Positions 44,634-53,896 of a stretch of DNA of 64,000 nucleotides are shown here, in pieces. Location: the NCBI GenBank assembly GCA_965248905.1, contig CBDFKS010000006.1, forward strand, positions 124,001 to 188,000, given 5' to 3'. How positions within the stretch are numbered: the stretch's first letter is position 1; the number at the start of each line of letters is the position of its first letter. The notes under the pieces were generated by a model. The model ran no database searches, was not told where the DNA came from, and saw only the letters and a program-made list of their open reading frames with translations. The translations under genes were made by a program, and so were the position numbers. This DNA comes from CBDFKS01 sp965248905. Its GTDB lineage: Bacteria; Chloroflexota; Dehalococcoidia; Lucifugimonadales; JAGWBF01.

Positions 44634-45041
44634 ATGTCCCAGACAGAAACAGGTAGAACAGCGGCCGCTGATGAACGCACAGAGGCGGCCAGGTCATGCA
44701 TCAGAACGGTTAAGGCTGCTACTAGGCGCAAGTACACCCCGGAAGAGAAGATTCGTATCGTGCTGGAGGGCTTCCGCCGCGAGGTCACCGTGAGTGACCT
44801 GTGCAGGCAGAAGGGCATCAAGCCTCACTCTTACTACTCGTGGACCAAGGAGTTCATGGAAGCGGGCAAGGAGAGGCTTACCTGGGAGAGCGTGCGAGAT
44901 GCCACCAGGGAGGAGGTCCATCAGCTCAAGCGGGAGAACGGAGAGCTAAAGCAGTTGGTCGCCGATCTGTCCCTTGAGGTCTATCGTCTCAAAAAAACGT
45001 TCATACCAATGCCTCAGGGCGCCGGCAGTATCAGCGGATGA
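44634..45041 (+). CDS. IS3 OrfA
   Basis: The 135-residue protein has the IS3 OrfA helix-turn-helix (RRKYTPEEKIRIVLEGFRREVTVSDLCRQKGI) and a leucine-zipper-like region. A run of seven A at 44991-44997 lies near its end. A -1 shift there continues into orfB without a stop, so a full transposase could be made by slippage. It ends with the overlapping ATGA of orfB. Confidence 0.85.
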   Translation: MSQTETGRTAAADERTEAARSCIRTVKAATRRKYTPEEKIRIVLEGFRREVTVSDLCRQKGIKPHSYYSWTKEFMEAGKERLTWESVRDATREEVHQLKRENGELKQLVADLSLEVYRLKKTFIPMPQGAGSISG

Positions 45042-46024
45042 GTGGCGCAGAGAAGGCGGAGGTGCTGGACAAGGTGGCTTCTTCCGGTCTCCCCAAACGC
45101 GGGATCCTGGATGGCCTAGGAGTCCCCAGAAGCACCTACTACCGGTGGCTGAAGCGGAAGGAGCAGCAAGGACTTGAGGACGACGTGGGAGGTGGCAATC
45201 CCCCATGGAACAAGCTGACTTCCCAGGAGATCGACTACGTTCTGTCGGCAGCCATGGAGATGCCGGAGTTGAGTTGCCGGCAGTTGGCCGCATGGACCAC
45301 CGACAACCAGGGCCTCTCCGTATCAGAGTCTACTGTCTACCGCATCCTGCGCAGGGAGGGTCTGGTGAAGAGGGCTGAGATGCAGCTGGATGCGGGTAAG
45401 GAGTACCGTCGGAAGACCACCGGTCCCCACCAGATGTGGGCCACCGATGCCTCCTACTTCAGGGTGGTGGGCTGGGGCTACTACTACATGGTCACCGTCA
45501 TGGACGACTACTCACGATTCATCCTGGCTTACAGGCTTCAGTGGGATATGACATCCGACTCCTTCATAGAGGTGGTCCAAGAGGCCGTGGACAGGACCGG
45601 CATGGACCAGATCCCGATAACAGACCAGACCAGGCTGCTGAGCGACAACGGCCCCGGCTATGTTTCCAGAGCCTTCAGAGACTACCTGGGTATAGTGGGC
45701 ATCAAGCACATCCTGGCAACGCCCTTCCATCCTCGGACCAACGGCAAGCTGGAGCGCTACCACCAGACCTTCAAGCGTGATGTGAACCAACTGCCGTACG
45801 AGATGCCTTCAGACTTGGAGGCGGCCATCGTGGCCTTCGTCAGCTACTACAACTACCGGCGCTATCACAAGGTCCTCGGCAACGTGACGCCCTCGGATGT
45901 TCTCAAAGGAAGGTGGAAGGAGATACTACGACGCAGGAAGGAGGTGCAGGCCCAAACGATCGAACGGCGAAGACAGCACAATAGGGCCATCAGGGAGCTT
46001 ACGAGACCTCAATCCGACCCCTGA
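45038..46024 (+). CDS. IS3 OrfB transposase
   Basis: The 328-residue protein carries the IS3 DDE domain: the first Asp in MWATDASYF, the second in LLSDNGPGY, and the third (Glu) in TNGKLERYHQTFKRD. The HTH_21 region precedes it (CRQLAAWTTDNQGLSVSESTVYRIL). It appears complete and may be active together with orfA. Confidence 0.9.
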   Translation: MSGAEKAEVLDKVASSGLPKRGILDGLGVPRSTYYRWLKRKEQQGLEDDVGGGNPPWNKLTSQEIDYVLSAAMEMPELSCRQLAAWTTDNQGLSVSESTVYRILRREGLVKRAEMQLDAGKEYRRKTTGPHQMWATDASYFRVVGWGYYYMVTVMDDYSRFILAYRLQWDMTSDSFIEVVQEAVDRTGMDQIPITDQTRLLSDNGPGYVSRAFRDYLGIVGIKHILATPFHPRTNGKLERYHQTFKRDVNQLPYEMPSDLEAAIVAFVSYYNYRRYHKVLGNVTPSDVLKGRWKEILRRRKEVQAQTIERRRQHNRAIRELTRPQSDP

Positions 46025-46068
46025 CCTCTCGGGTCTCAAAGTGTCTCACTTTTGCTGGCTGCCAAGAC

Positions 46069-46557
46069 TTGAGGATTCCCCTATTCGAAAAGGATATCCT
46101 TAAAGACGTCCTTTATCAGACCCTGGGCTTTGGAGATAAAGACTGGTCCCGGCGAATCGGAGTGAGCGCGATCAGCTTGTTGTTTGTCACCGCCAATCAA
46201 TTGTTGCAGAAGGGCGCATCTGTCGTCACCGAGAGCAATTTCTACAGACAGTTCGACTCAAAGAGAGCAGCCGAAGTCGCCAACGACGTGAATCCGAGGA
46301 TCGTGCAAGTTCATTGCACAGCCCCTCCAGAGGTCCTGGTGGAAAGAAATGCGAGTCGCCTTGAACCTTCCAAACTGCGCCCTGGTCACCATGCTATGCC
46401 CTCCGAAGAATTGTTGGGGGGTATCAGGGCTGGCAATTGGGAACCCCTGGATATTCCTTCAAAGGTCATTCGTGTGGACACTTCCAGCCCCTTTGACTAT
46501 CCAGACCTCCTACAAAGCATAAGTCAGGATGCGCCCCAGTTGAGCTATGGGGGATAG
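46069..46557 (+). pseudogene. AAA/zeta-like kinase, 5' truncated by IS3
   Basis: The remaining 162 residues begin IPLFEKDILKDVLYQTLGFGDKDWSRRIG and continue with ASVVTESNFYRQFDS and VQVHCTAPPEVLVERNASR, as in P-loop kinases or zeta-like phosphotransferases. The Walker A motif that should precede the first segment is missing; the IS3 right end lies directly upstream. Not functional as an ATP-binding protein. Confidence 0.7.
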
Positions 46558-46745
46558 CTCATTGACTTTCGGGAGCTTAAGGGCGTAGTGTACGCGCCCA
46601 GGGATCGCCATGAGGCAACGGAGAGTTGCCTGGAAATCGCCCCTACGTCCCGAATCAAAGACAATGAAGAGGAGGCACGAGGCTTACGTCTTTCACTTCA
46701 GCAATGGCGAAGGTGCTGGTAGTGTCAGTCTGGCTTGGTTAAGCA

Positions 46746-47378
46746 ATGTATGTAGGGCGAATCGTTGCAGTAGCTCAGACCAAGGATAGGCACAACGCCG
46801 TGCTCTACCGGGTGTCGAGCCGGTCGTTTCCGAACCGAGAAGTGGTCGAAAGGAATAGATCCCTGGTTGTAGTACCACGCGAGGGGCACGAAGGGGACCT
46901 ATCTAGAAGCCCCTACATCATGTACAACGCACTAAGGTTAGCAGGAGATTGGGCCGTGGCTGCAAACGGGAGCCACACCGACGCCATCGCCGAGAAGATA
47001 AGCGCCGGTACGCCGGTACGAGACGCCCTGGTGCTTTCGCTGCTGGCCCTCGACTATGAAAAAGACGCCTACGATACCCCACGGATTGCTGCGGCGGTAC
47101 CACTCCTCGGGGATTTCGGCTGGCTCGGCATTGTGCGGCGAGACGCGCTGGTAGTGAAGCAGGTGTTACTTCAAGCAGGCAAGGCCACTTATCTGGCCAC
47201 CTACGAAGCCAACGACATTCAGGATACAAACTGGAGCATGTTCGACGCTACTTCAGCCGACGGCGCGGCCCGGGAGATCGTGGACGGTGGTGCGTTTAGC
47301 CAGATGGAGAAGCCGGTGACCAGCGCCGCTGCCTTGGCCGGACCCGAAGGGTTCCTATTAGGAAGTCACGTGGTATGA
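46746..47378 (+). CDS. IMP cyclohydrolase (PurO-type)
   Basis: The 210-residue protein begins MYVGRIVAVAQTKDRHNAVLYRVSSRSFPNR, which matches the PurO family that makes IMP from FAICAR in organisms lacking the bifunctional PurH. Further blocks include SRSPYIMYNALRLAGDWAVAANGSHTD and DYEKDAYDTPRIAA. The family is best known from archaea, so it may be an ancient transfer. It stands alone between a truncated kinase and an LRR fragment. No ribosome site is obvious. Confidence 0.75.
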   Translation: MYVGRIVAVAQTKDRHNAVLYRVSSRSFPNREVVERNRSLVVVPREGHEGDLSRSPYIMYNALRLAGDWAVAANGSHTDAIAEKISAGTPVRDALVLSLLALDYEKDAYDTPRIAAAVPLLGDFGWLGIVRRDALVVKQVLLQAGKATYLATYEANDIQDTNWSMFDATSADGAAREIVDGGAFSQMEKPVTSAAALAGPEGFLLGSHVV

Positions 47379-47626
47379 GAAACAACTGAGTCATTTGGCG
47401 ATACCGCGTGTATTCTTAGGCATGGATCGTATCTGATCTCGCATCCTTCCCCGAATGTCAAGAAGACGTGTTAGGGGAGCACTGCAGAACAAGTCGAAGG
47501 CAGGCTCGGACAGAGCAGCAGCGAGCGAGTGACACGAGCGTCCGCGTTAACACAATCATCTATACTCTCCAAGATGCCGCGCGACCGTCGAGTCCTCTGG
47601 GTCAACCAAAGCTGGAGGTGATTGGA

Positions 47627-47920
47627 GTGCCCAGAATGACAAGATGGCTAATTCTCCTGATCCTTACAGTGGCGTTGTCTCATCTGATGGCCCTCCTCGC
47701 CTGCGAGCCGGGCGAGCAGAATGGGCCGCCCGAAACGGACAGGAAGGCACTGGTTGCCCTATACAACGCCACTGACGGCCCCAACTAGAGCAGTAATAAG
47801 ACCTGGCTAAGCGAATCGCCCATACGTAGATGGGTCGGCGTCACCACTGATTCAAGCGAACGGGTCATCAGAATCGCTCTAGACGGGAACAAACTTAGCG
47901 GCAAGATACCGCGTTATCTA
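47627..47920 (+). pseudogene. LRR lipoprotein, 5' part with stop codon, cut by IS630
   Basis: A GGAGG site precedes GTG 47627/ATG 47636. The frame gives a signal sequence with lipobox-like LLAC, then KALVALYNATDGPN and a TAG where related proteins have Trp. It continues SSNKTWLSESPIRRWVGVTTDSS and the first LRR (ALDGNKLSGKIP). At 47921 the IS630 element cuts it. The rest of the LRR gene is not present after the IS. Confidence 0.7.
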
Positions 47921-48012
47921 GTACTCAGTCAACTCGGTTTTGGTAATTGTTTAAGAAAACGTCTAAGGTTGCTACCCTTTTTTAGGAGTGTTGACGTAGG
48001 AGGGTGGCAGCC

Positions 48013-48483
48013 ATGGGACGAGAACGGTATGTGGTCCGGTTGGAAAGGGAAGAACGAGACCAGTTGGAACGACTGATTCGCGGGGGAAAGAGCCCAGCGC
48101 GAAAGGTTGCCCGGGCCCGTATTCTGCTAAAGGCAGATACGGGCTGGGGGGTGATGCGCATCGTGGAGGCGCTGGACACGTCTGCGGGTACGGTGTGCCG
48201 TACCAAGCGGCGGTACCTGGAGGGAGGACTGAAGCGGGCCTTGGAGGAAGATCCTCGGCCAGGACATCCGACCAAACTGGATGAGCGGGGGGAAGCGCAC
48301 CTGATTGCCCTGGCGTGCAGCGAGGCCCCCCCAGGCCATGACCACTGGACCCTGCGGCTCCTGGCAAACAAGGTGGTGGAGTTGGGGCTGGCGCCCTCCA
48401 TGTCCCACGAGGGAATTCGCAAGCGGTTGAAAAAAACAGTCTCAAGCCGTGGCAGAAGAAGGAGTGGTGTATTCCCCAGGTGA
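48013..48483 (+). CDS. IS630 transposase, N-terminal HTH part
   Basis: From the ATG at 48013 (GGAGGG upstream) the frame of about 156 residues starts MGRERYVVRLEREERDQLERL, an HTH, and ends after RKRLKK. A run of seven A at 48430-48436 lets a -1 shift read NSLKPWQKKEWCIPQ and continue into the DDE part, giving one full-length protein. Confidence 0.88.
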   Translation: MGRERYVVRLEREERDQLERLIRGGKSPARKVARARILLKADTGWGVMRIVEALDTSAGTVCRTKRRYLEGGLKRALEEDPRPGHPTKLDERGEAHLIALACSEAPPGHDHWTLRLLANKVVELGLAPSMSHEGIRKRLKKTVSSRGRRRSGVFPR

Positions 48484-49127
48484 GCGCCGAGTTTGTGGCG
48501 TGTATGGAGGATGTGCTGGACCTTTACGCGGAACCCTATGACCCAGAGCGCCCGGTGGTCTGTTTCGACGAGACCTCCAAGCAGTTGCTGGCGGAAAAGA
48601 GGTCTCCGATCCCGCCCAAGCCGGCACGACGGGAGCGATACGATTACGAGTACCAGCGCAATGGCACCCGAAACCTGTTCATGCTGTGCGAGCCCCTGGC
48701 GGGCTGGAGGCATGTGGCAGTGACCGAACGTCGTACCATGGTGGACTTCGCTAAGCAGATGCGGTGGCTGGCCGATGAAGCTTACCCAGCGTCCGAGAAG
48801 ATCCGGGTGGTGCTGGACAACCTCAACACCCACAAACCAGCTTCCCTCTACGAAACCTTCGAGCCCAAGGAGGCTAGGCGAATACGCAAACGCTTGGAGT
48901 TTCACTACACTCCCAAGCACGGTAGTTGGCTCAACATGGCAGAGATCGAGTTCAGTGTCTTGGCCAGGCGAGTCCTGCGCCGGCGTATTGCCGATGAAGA
49001 GACTTTGAGTGGCGAGATCGCGGCCCTGGAGGCAGAACGAAACCAAGCCGGAGCAACCATTGACTGGAGATTCTCCACTGTGGACGCCCGAGTCAAGCTT
49101 CACCATCTCTATCCTGCCAACAATTAG
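48480..49127 (+). CDS. IS630 transposase, DDE catalytic part
   Basis: The 215-residue part carries VCFDETSK, VVLDNLNTHK and HGSWLNMAEIE, the DDE triad. It is probably made by frameshift from the upstream frame; its own ATG-like start at 48480 is a GTG without a ribosome site. Confidence 0.9.
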   Translation: MSAEFVACMEDVLDLYAEPYDPERPVVCFDETSKQLLAEKRSPIPPKPARRERYDYEYQRNGTRNLFMLCEPLAGWRHVAVTERRTMVDFAKQMRWLADEAYPASEKIRVVLDNLNTHKPASLYETFEPKEARRIRKRLEFHYTPKHGSWLNMAEIEFSVLARRVLRRRIADEETLSGEIAALEAERNQAGATIDWRFSTVDARVKLHHLYPANN

Positions 49128-49197
49128 GTTGACTGAGTACTAGGTGAATTCTCGAACCTAGCGGAGCTGATTCTATTTAGAGCGTCTAACAAAACCA

Positions 49198-49560
49198 TTA
49201 TTGGAACAGAAAGCGAGAGCAGATGATGGCACAACCTATGGCCAAGAAAGCCTCATGTATGTCTGCCCTGCGCTCATATCGAACCCGTAAGCGTCGGAAC
49301 TGATGAAGCCAACTCAGGCTTCTCTCAACCACCCATCTATGCACACCCAACCCGCTGCCATGCGGCTCACCTCGCTTGGCCAGCAGCGGCCAGATATGTC
49401 GCTTCTTCAACTCCTTGCGAACAGGCTCAGAGTCATACCCTCTGTCTCCCTGCGCCTGAAGAGGACGCTTGCGAGGCCTGCCTCGCTTGCCCTTGACAGC
49501 AGGTATGGCATCCACCAACTCAAGGGCTTGGGTGACATCGTGAGCGTTCGCGCCAGTCAA
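49198..49560 (-). CDS. IS5 transposase, C-terminal part
   Basis: The 120-residue part has TGANAHDVTQALELVDAIP, the second Asp in GDRGYDSEPVRKELKK, and the YREK-like glutamate region VVERSLSWLHQFRRLRVRYER. It is translated with the N-terminal part by slippage, if at all. Confidence 0.85.
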   Translation of the reverse strand: MTGANAHDVTQALELVDAIPAVKGKRGRPRKRPLQAQGDRGYDSEPVRKELKKRHIWPLLAKRGEPHGSGLGVHRWVVERSLSWLHQFRRLRVRYERRADIHEAFLAIGCAIICSRFLFQ

Positions 49561-49592
49561 CCTGACCGCCAGTGGAATGCCCTGGGCATCGG

Positions 49593-49994
49593 TTATGATA
49601 TGATGCTTGCTACCCGCCTTCGCCCTGTCCGTGGGGTTGGGGCCTGTTTTCTGCCCCCAAAAACTGCTCGCACTGAAGCACTGTCCAGCACTGCGCGAGT
49701 CCAGTCTATGCGCTCAGCTGCTTGCAGGCGCTCAAGGCATACCAAGTGGATGCGCTCCCAGACTCCCGACTGGTGCCAATCTCTGAGGCGCCTCCAGCAG
49801 GTCATCCCACTGCCACAGTCCATCTCCTTGGGTAGGTCTTCCCAGCCAATGCCTGTCTTTAGCACGAACAGTATCCCACTTAGGACCTGTCTGTCAGGTA
49901 TCCTGGGCCTTCCTCCTTTCGGCTTCGGTGGTTGTGGCGGCAGTAAAGGTTGCACCAGTTCCCAGAATTCATCGCTTACAAGGGGCTTAGACAT
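49593..49994 (-). CDS. IS5 transposase, N-terminal part
   Basis: The 133-residue frame has LVSDEFWELVQPLLPPQPPKPKGGRPRIPDRQVLSGILFVLKTG, the typical IS427 N-terminus, and the first Asp in VLDSASVRAV. It ends in GGRKQ. A -1 shift near AGAAAACAGG joins it to the second frame with KTGPNPTDRAKAGSKHH. Confidence 0.85.
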   Translation of the reverse strand: MSKPLVSDEFWELVQPLLPPQPPKPKGGRPRIPDRQVLSGILFVLKTGIGWEDLPKEMDCGSGMTCWRRLRDWHQSGVWERIHLVCLERLQAAERIDWTRAVLDSASVRAVFGGRKQAPTPRTGRRRVASIIS

Positions 49995-50062
49995 TAGGTC
50001 ATCCTCCTCCAGAGAATGTCCAGATTCTAACCCCTTTTATTAGGTTTTGTTAGACGCTCTTA

Positions 50063-50607
50063 GTTCTCTATGCTTATCCACAATTAACTATGCCTTACTT
50101 AGGTTGCCAATTTAAGGGGCGGAACACATCGAATTTCGTAGTAGAAGCGCTCAAGAATCCTAGAGAGAAACTACCAAGACTAGTATGGTGTGGGCACACT
50201 ACGCCCTCAGTACGGAAGAGTTTGTAAGGTAGTGTTAAGTGATTATCTCAGACCCGCTGAGGGGGCTGAACAAGGTGTCAGGGGAGTTCACTCTGGTGGC
50301 TCTGACTCATAGTCTCCTGAAATTCTCGCGAGCGGGACTGGAGCCAACTGGACAAGTCCGATAGGCTTCTGAGACCCAAAACGGCCAGTGGCCTCCTATT
50401 GCTGGGTTTGCTGGATCCACGGCTATTAATAATTCCAGGTAAACAACGGCCTTTTCGAGTCCCTACAAGTCTTTCCTCGCCCGGGCTCCAACGTCTCCTC
50501 AAGAATCGTCGGACAGACTCATGGTAGTGTTCGACCTTACGTTGATAGATGATTCGGCGTAAACTAAGCATCAATGGTGACAACTAGACCTCGAAGGAGA
50601 TTTATTT
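50063..50607. other. Intergenic region before the epimerase
   Basis: No gene is supported in 545 bases. A minus-strand frame at 50278-50583 (Arg/Ser-rich) has no start signal and no family and is judged spurious. Confidence 0.4.
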
Positions 50608-51576
50608 ATGCGCATCCTAGTCACGGGTGGAGCTGGGTTCATTGGTTCGCATTTATGCGAGCGGTTGCTGAGTCAGGGACACCATGTAATCTGCATAGAT
50701 AACCTGAGCACCGGCCGTCGGGCGAACATTGAAACGTTGATAGCCCATCCGGCGTTCACGTTCAAGAATCACGATATCGTGGAGGAGTTGCCGCCGCTGC
50801 TTCAAGTCGATCGCATTTACCATCTGGCCAGTCCCGCAAGCCCACCTGGATATCAACGTTTCCCTATCGAGACCCTGCGCGTGAACGGAGAGGGAACCCG
50901 GCTGTTGCTCGAAGCGGCTGACAAAAGCGGCGCCCGTTTTCTCTTCGCCAGCACATCCGAGATATATGGAGACCCTCTCGATCACCCCCAGAAGGAATCT
51001 TATCGGGGTAACGTGAGCTCAACTGGGCCACGTTCGATGTATGATGAGGGTAAGCGGTACGGAGAGGCCCTGGCAATGGCGTATGCCGGGGCAAAGGATG
51101 TCGACATGCGCATCGTCCGCATATTCAACACCCACGGCCCACGTTCAGACCCCTTTGACGGCCGTATGGTGCCTAATTTCATCACCCAGGCAATATTGGG
51201 TAAGCCAATTACAGTCTACGGCGATGGCACTCAAACACGCTCGCTCTGCTTTATTTCGGACCTTGTTGATGGGTTGGTAGAGGTGATGGAGTGCGAGAGT
51301 GCCAGGGGCCAGGTTATCAATCTCGGTAACCCAGAAGAGCATACGATACTCGAATACGCCCAGATTATCACCGAGCTGACGGGTTCAGGGTCGTGCCTTG
51401 TTTTCTCTGAACCTGCCGTTGGTGATGATCCACAGCGCCGGCGCCCGGACATTAGCAAGGCACGGGAAATGCTGGGATGGGAGCCACGAGTCTCCCTCCG
51501 AGATGGGCTGTTGGAGACGATTGCCTATTTCAGAACCGAGCTTTCATTACACCGAAATAACGAACAGATAAGATGA
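50608..51576 (+). CDS. UDP-glucuronate decarboxylase-like NAD-dependent epimerase
   Basis: The 322-residue short-chain dehydrogenase has the NAD motif ILVTGGAGFIGSHLCERLL, the catalytic Ser/Thr block ASTSEIYGDP, and the YDEGKRYGEAL segment with Tyr and Lys of the YxxxK pair. DEGKRxxE with an acidic residue after Tyr is typical of UDP-xylose synthase (UDP-glucuronate decarboxylase). It may make a sugar precursor for surface polysaccharide. AAGGAG lies upstream. Confidence 0.85.
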   Translation: MRILVTGGAGFIGSHLCERLLSQGHHVICIDNLSTGRRANIETLIAHPAFTFKNHDIVEELPPLLQVDRIYHLASPASPPGYQRFPIETLRVNGEGTRLLLEAADKSGARFLFASTSEIYGDPLDHPQKESYRGNVSSTGPRSMYDEGKRYGEALAMAYAGAKDVDMRIVRIFNTHGPRSDPFDGRMVPNFITQAILGKPITVYGDGTQTRSLCFISDLVDGLVEVMECESARGQVINLGNPEEHTILEYAQIITELTGSGSCLVFSEPAVGDDPQRRRPDISKAREMLGWEPRVSLRDGLLETIAYFRTELSLHRNNEQIR

Positions 51577-51928
51577 ATCGACTGAATTTGAAATAGCCAC
51601 ACAAATCTGCATCTGAAGTAACGTCACTACCTCCCGCTCAGGGACTCCATTTGAACCGCATTGTGCCTAAACTCCTTCACAATGATAGGTGACACTGAGA
51701 ACAGTGTCACCTATCTAAGTGTCACCTATCTAATAGACGAGTGGGAGTTGTTGAAACCCCCTAAAGCTTTCCACTAGACTTGTAAACGTTCCACGACCTG
51801 AGATAAGGCCCAATTCTTCCAATGGTCTACTACCTGACCGCTGCTATGAGAATCTCGTAAATGTGGATCTGAAAGGAGGATGGACGTGGATGGGTCTCGT
51901 CGAACAAAGAGGGATATCCGCGACTTAA
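51577..51928. other. Intergenic region with palindrome
   Basis: No gene is supported. Two bits are notable: the palindrome described at 51684 and a short direct copy of its right arm. Confidence 0.4.
51684..51730. repeat. Palindrome and direct repeat of GATAGGTGACACT
   Basis: GATAGGTGACACT (51684-51696) and its reverse complement AGTGTCACCTATC (51703-51715) form a 13-bp perfect stem with a six-base loop. The right arm is repeated at 51717-51730. It lacks a T-tract, so it is not a standard terminator; it may be an operator or IS end remnant. Confidence 0.55.
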
Positions 51929-52595
51929 TCAAAGCGTAAACCGCCTACGGTACCAGTTCGTCCACACTTCATCTCGATAGCCCATCAGCTTTCCCACCAG
52001 TTCCGTCAGGACGCTCATAACGAGGCTGATGATTGCCCCAAGTACATTCCCGGCAGCTAAACGCGGTCGCTTGAGCAGTCCTGGCTCCTTGTGAGGCGGC
52101 GGCGAAGGCAACGCGCCTTCTGGCACCATTGGCTTCGCCAACAGTTTGTCCCGATCAAAGAATGATATGTCAGGTACCGGCACGTGAACTTCGGCAACAA
52201 CGTTGGCCTTTGCCGACCCTAGCATCTCCTTCCACTCTTGGTTGTCCGGATCATGTTTCAAGGCAGCTTCGTAGTGATTTGCCGCTAAGTCATATTCCTC
52301 TAGTTGGAAATGTGCGAGCGCCAATAAGGCAAGGCTATCGCCACTCGGATCGCCCGCAATCGCATTTTTCAGAGCATTAAAGGCCTCCGCATAGTCTCGG
52401 TTCTCAGGAGTCTGATGCCCTGGTCTCTGGCAGCCATCCACCGCTGATCGCCAATGTCCTCAGTGCTAGATATTTTTTGACCTCCCGCTCTGTCGAGGCT
52501 CTAACGGCCACCATCACCGAGAATCGAGTTGGAATTAACTGCTGAAATTCATCGAATCTCCGCGACTCACGAGGACTGTAAAAAGTCACGGACAT
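51929..52595 (-). pseudogene. TPR-repeat membrane protein, 5' end in a different frame
   Basis: The 3' frame (52441-51929) has TPR-like repeats (YAEAFNALKNAIAGDPSGDSLALLALAHFQLEEYDLAANHYEAALKHDP), a Pro-rich linker and one hydrophobic segment (VLGAIISLVMSVLTELVG). Upstream, another frame (52595-52404) starts with ATG overlapping the hydrolase stop and gives a protein-like segment (RFDEFQQLIPTRFSVMVAVRA) before changing frame near 52440. The two are probably one gene with a frameshift, coupled to the hydrolase gene. Confidence 0.5.
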
Positions 52596-53496
52596 GCTCA
52601 GAAAGCTCGGGAGCTCTTAGGTACCCATAAGACTTGTGGCTACTTTTGTTGCCATTAAGGTCAACGTAGTAGTTGACTATGAGATCGTCCTCAACGCGAA
52701 CACCGGCATCGTTAGCAGCAAAGTCGTCCCTCAGGTGGGAGTCTACAGCCACCATATCCCTTCGATCCGCATAGTTCACCCATCTTTCTCTGACCACGGT
52801 GGGTGTGCGTACAGGCACCTTGGCATAGCTGCGCTCGCTGTGGATATTTGCCTTTACGTGCGATAAACCGAGGGGCGATCCAATGGTGATAAAGTGGTGG
52901 ACAGGAAAATCAGGATTCCGCTGACCCAAATTCCTCAGCACATCGTATGCGATAATCGATCCCATTGAGTGTGCTATCAACATGATGCGTTGCCCTTCCA
53001 AAGGAATGAGAGCATCCAGCAGTTCATCCATGATCACTTGGCGGGCCTGTCGTTGTTGATCATGGCGATCTTTTATCTTGCGATTCTCGTCGTAATAGTA
53101 AGCTAGGTCCCTCACTTTCTGCTCCAGCAGCCAGTCCGCCGCCTTTTCCAGCCCTATTGCTCCTCCGACCTTACTCAGTACGGATTCCCCGACCCGTCCG
53201 AGGGCCGACCGGGCTTTGTCCAGCCAGCCTTACTCGTATTTTTTCAGGGCTCCCGGCGCTGCCTCCAAGTAGGGTTGATCATTATAAAGTGCGTCGTAAT
53301 CGAAGTCCGGGTCTTGGTGCAGCCGATATTTGTATAGAAGGTCGGCCCAATAGGCCATTATAAATTGGAACTCGGCGTCGTGAATCCCGCAGTTCTTTGA
53401 CAGGCCCTCTCTTAATGCAGTCTCCCACCATGTCGAAAGCAGTGATTTTTCTGGCTTGTTCGCCAGTCCATGGATTCCAATGATTACGCCGGCCAT
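52567..53496 (-). pseudogene. Alpha/beta-hydrolase-like protein with in-frame stop
   Basis: The N-terminal part starts MAGVIIGIHGLANKPEKS, an oxyanion-loop HG motif (GGAGG upstream). It reaches a TAA at about 53230 after APGALKKYE and continues in the same frame with GWLDKARSALGRVGESVLSK and the body of the hydrolase, including the nucleophile motif LIAHSMGSIIAYD. The final frame ends at 52567. Only the stop codon separates the two halves. It was probably an esterase/lipase-like effector or signalling protein. Confidence 0.72.
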
Positions 53497-53896
53497 ACCA
53501 GTCCTCCTATGCCCGCAAATGCTATAGTATCATCCCTTCCGTCAGGTTACTCTCACTAGTCGACGAGCAATGTCATCATTGCTCTTGGCACATTTTTCCT
53601 ATCGACGTGTAGGATCACAGAATATGGCCTATATCGGCAACGCCATCGGAACCGTTCAACTCCTCGAAGGGGATATGCAGGTGGGCGATTCCATCGGTGG
53701 GATTCTTTTGTGTCGGACTTCCTTTAGCCAGCGTTTTTGCGAATATTCTACTGCTGTCCAGCAAAATGGGAAAGGCGCTCGGACCTCTTTGTGGTGTAAA
53801 ATCCTTAATTGATACTCGCGGGAGGCACGACTGGTATTCCCCCCTCATGGAGTATCAAGGTCGGATGGGCTGTGCCTTATCTTAAGGAGGTGTTCT
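53497..53896. other. Intergenic region, nothing recognised
   Basis: No gene is supported in these 400 bases. It leads into the enoyl-CoA hydratase gene, whose AAGGAGG ribosome site lies at its end. Confidence 0.4.

Larger units (their letters stand above)
44524..46064 (+). mobile_element. IS3-family element
   Basis: It contains orfA and orfB on the plus strand, with imperfect ends: left TGTAGACCGTCAGC, right (read inwards) TGGCAGCCAGCA. The element interrupts the IS1182 remnant on the left and a kinase gene on the right. The exact ends are approximate. Confidence 0.75.
47921..49140 (+). mobile_element. IS630-family element, copy 2 (complete)
   Basis: The element is 1220 bp, flanked by TA at 47919-47920 and 49141-49142. 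It has terminal inverted repeats beginning GTACTCAGTCAAC and ending GTTGACTGAGTAC. It interrupts an LRR lipoprotein gene. It is identical in visible parts to the copy at 1-1043 and, reversed, to 59503-60722. Confidence 0.95.
49180..50059 (-). mobile_element. IS5-family element (IS427-like)
   Basis: The 880-bp element has inverted ends GAGCGTCTAACAAAACC and is flanked by TTA on both sides (49177-49179 and 50060-50062). The transposase is encoded on the minus strand in two frames. It lies just after IS630 copy 2. Confidence 0.88.

Noticed and set aside
50278..50583. Minus-strand Arg/Ser-rich frame of 101 codons
   Set aside because: No start signal, unusual composition and no family; probably chance.
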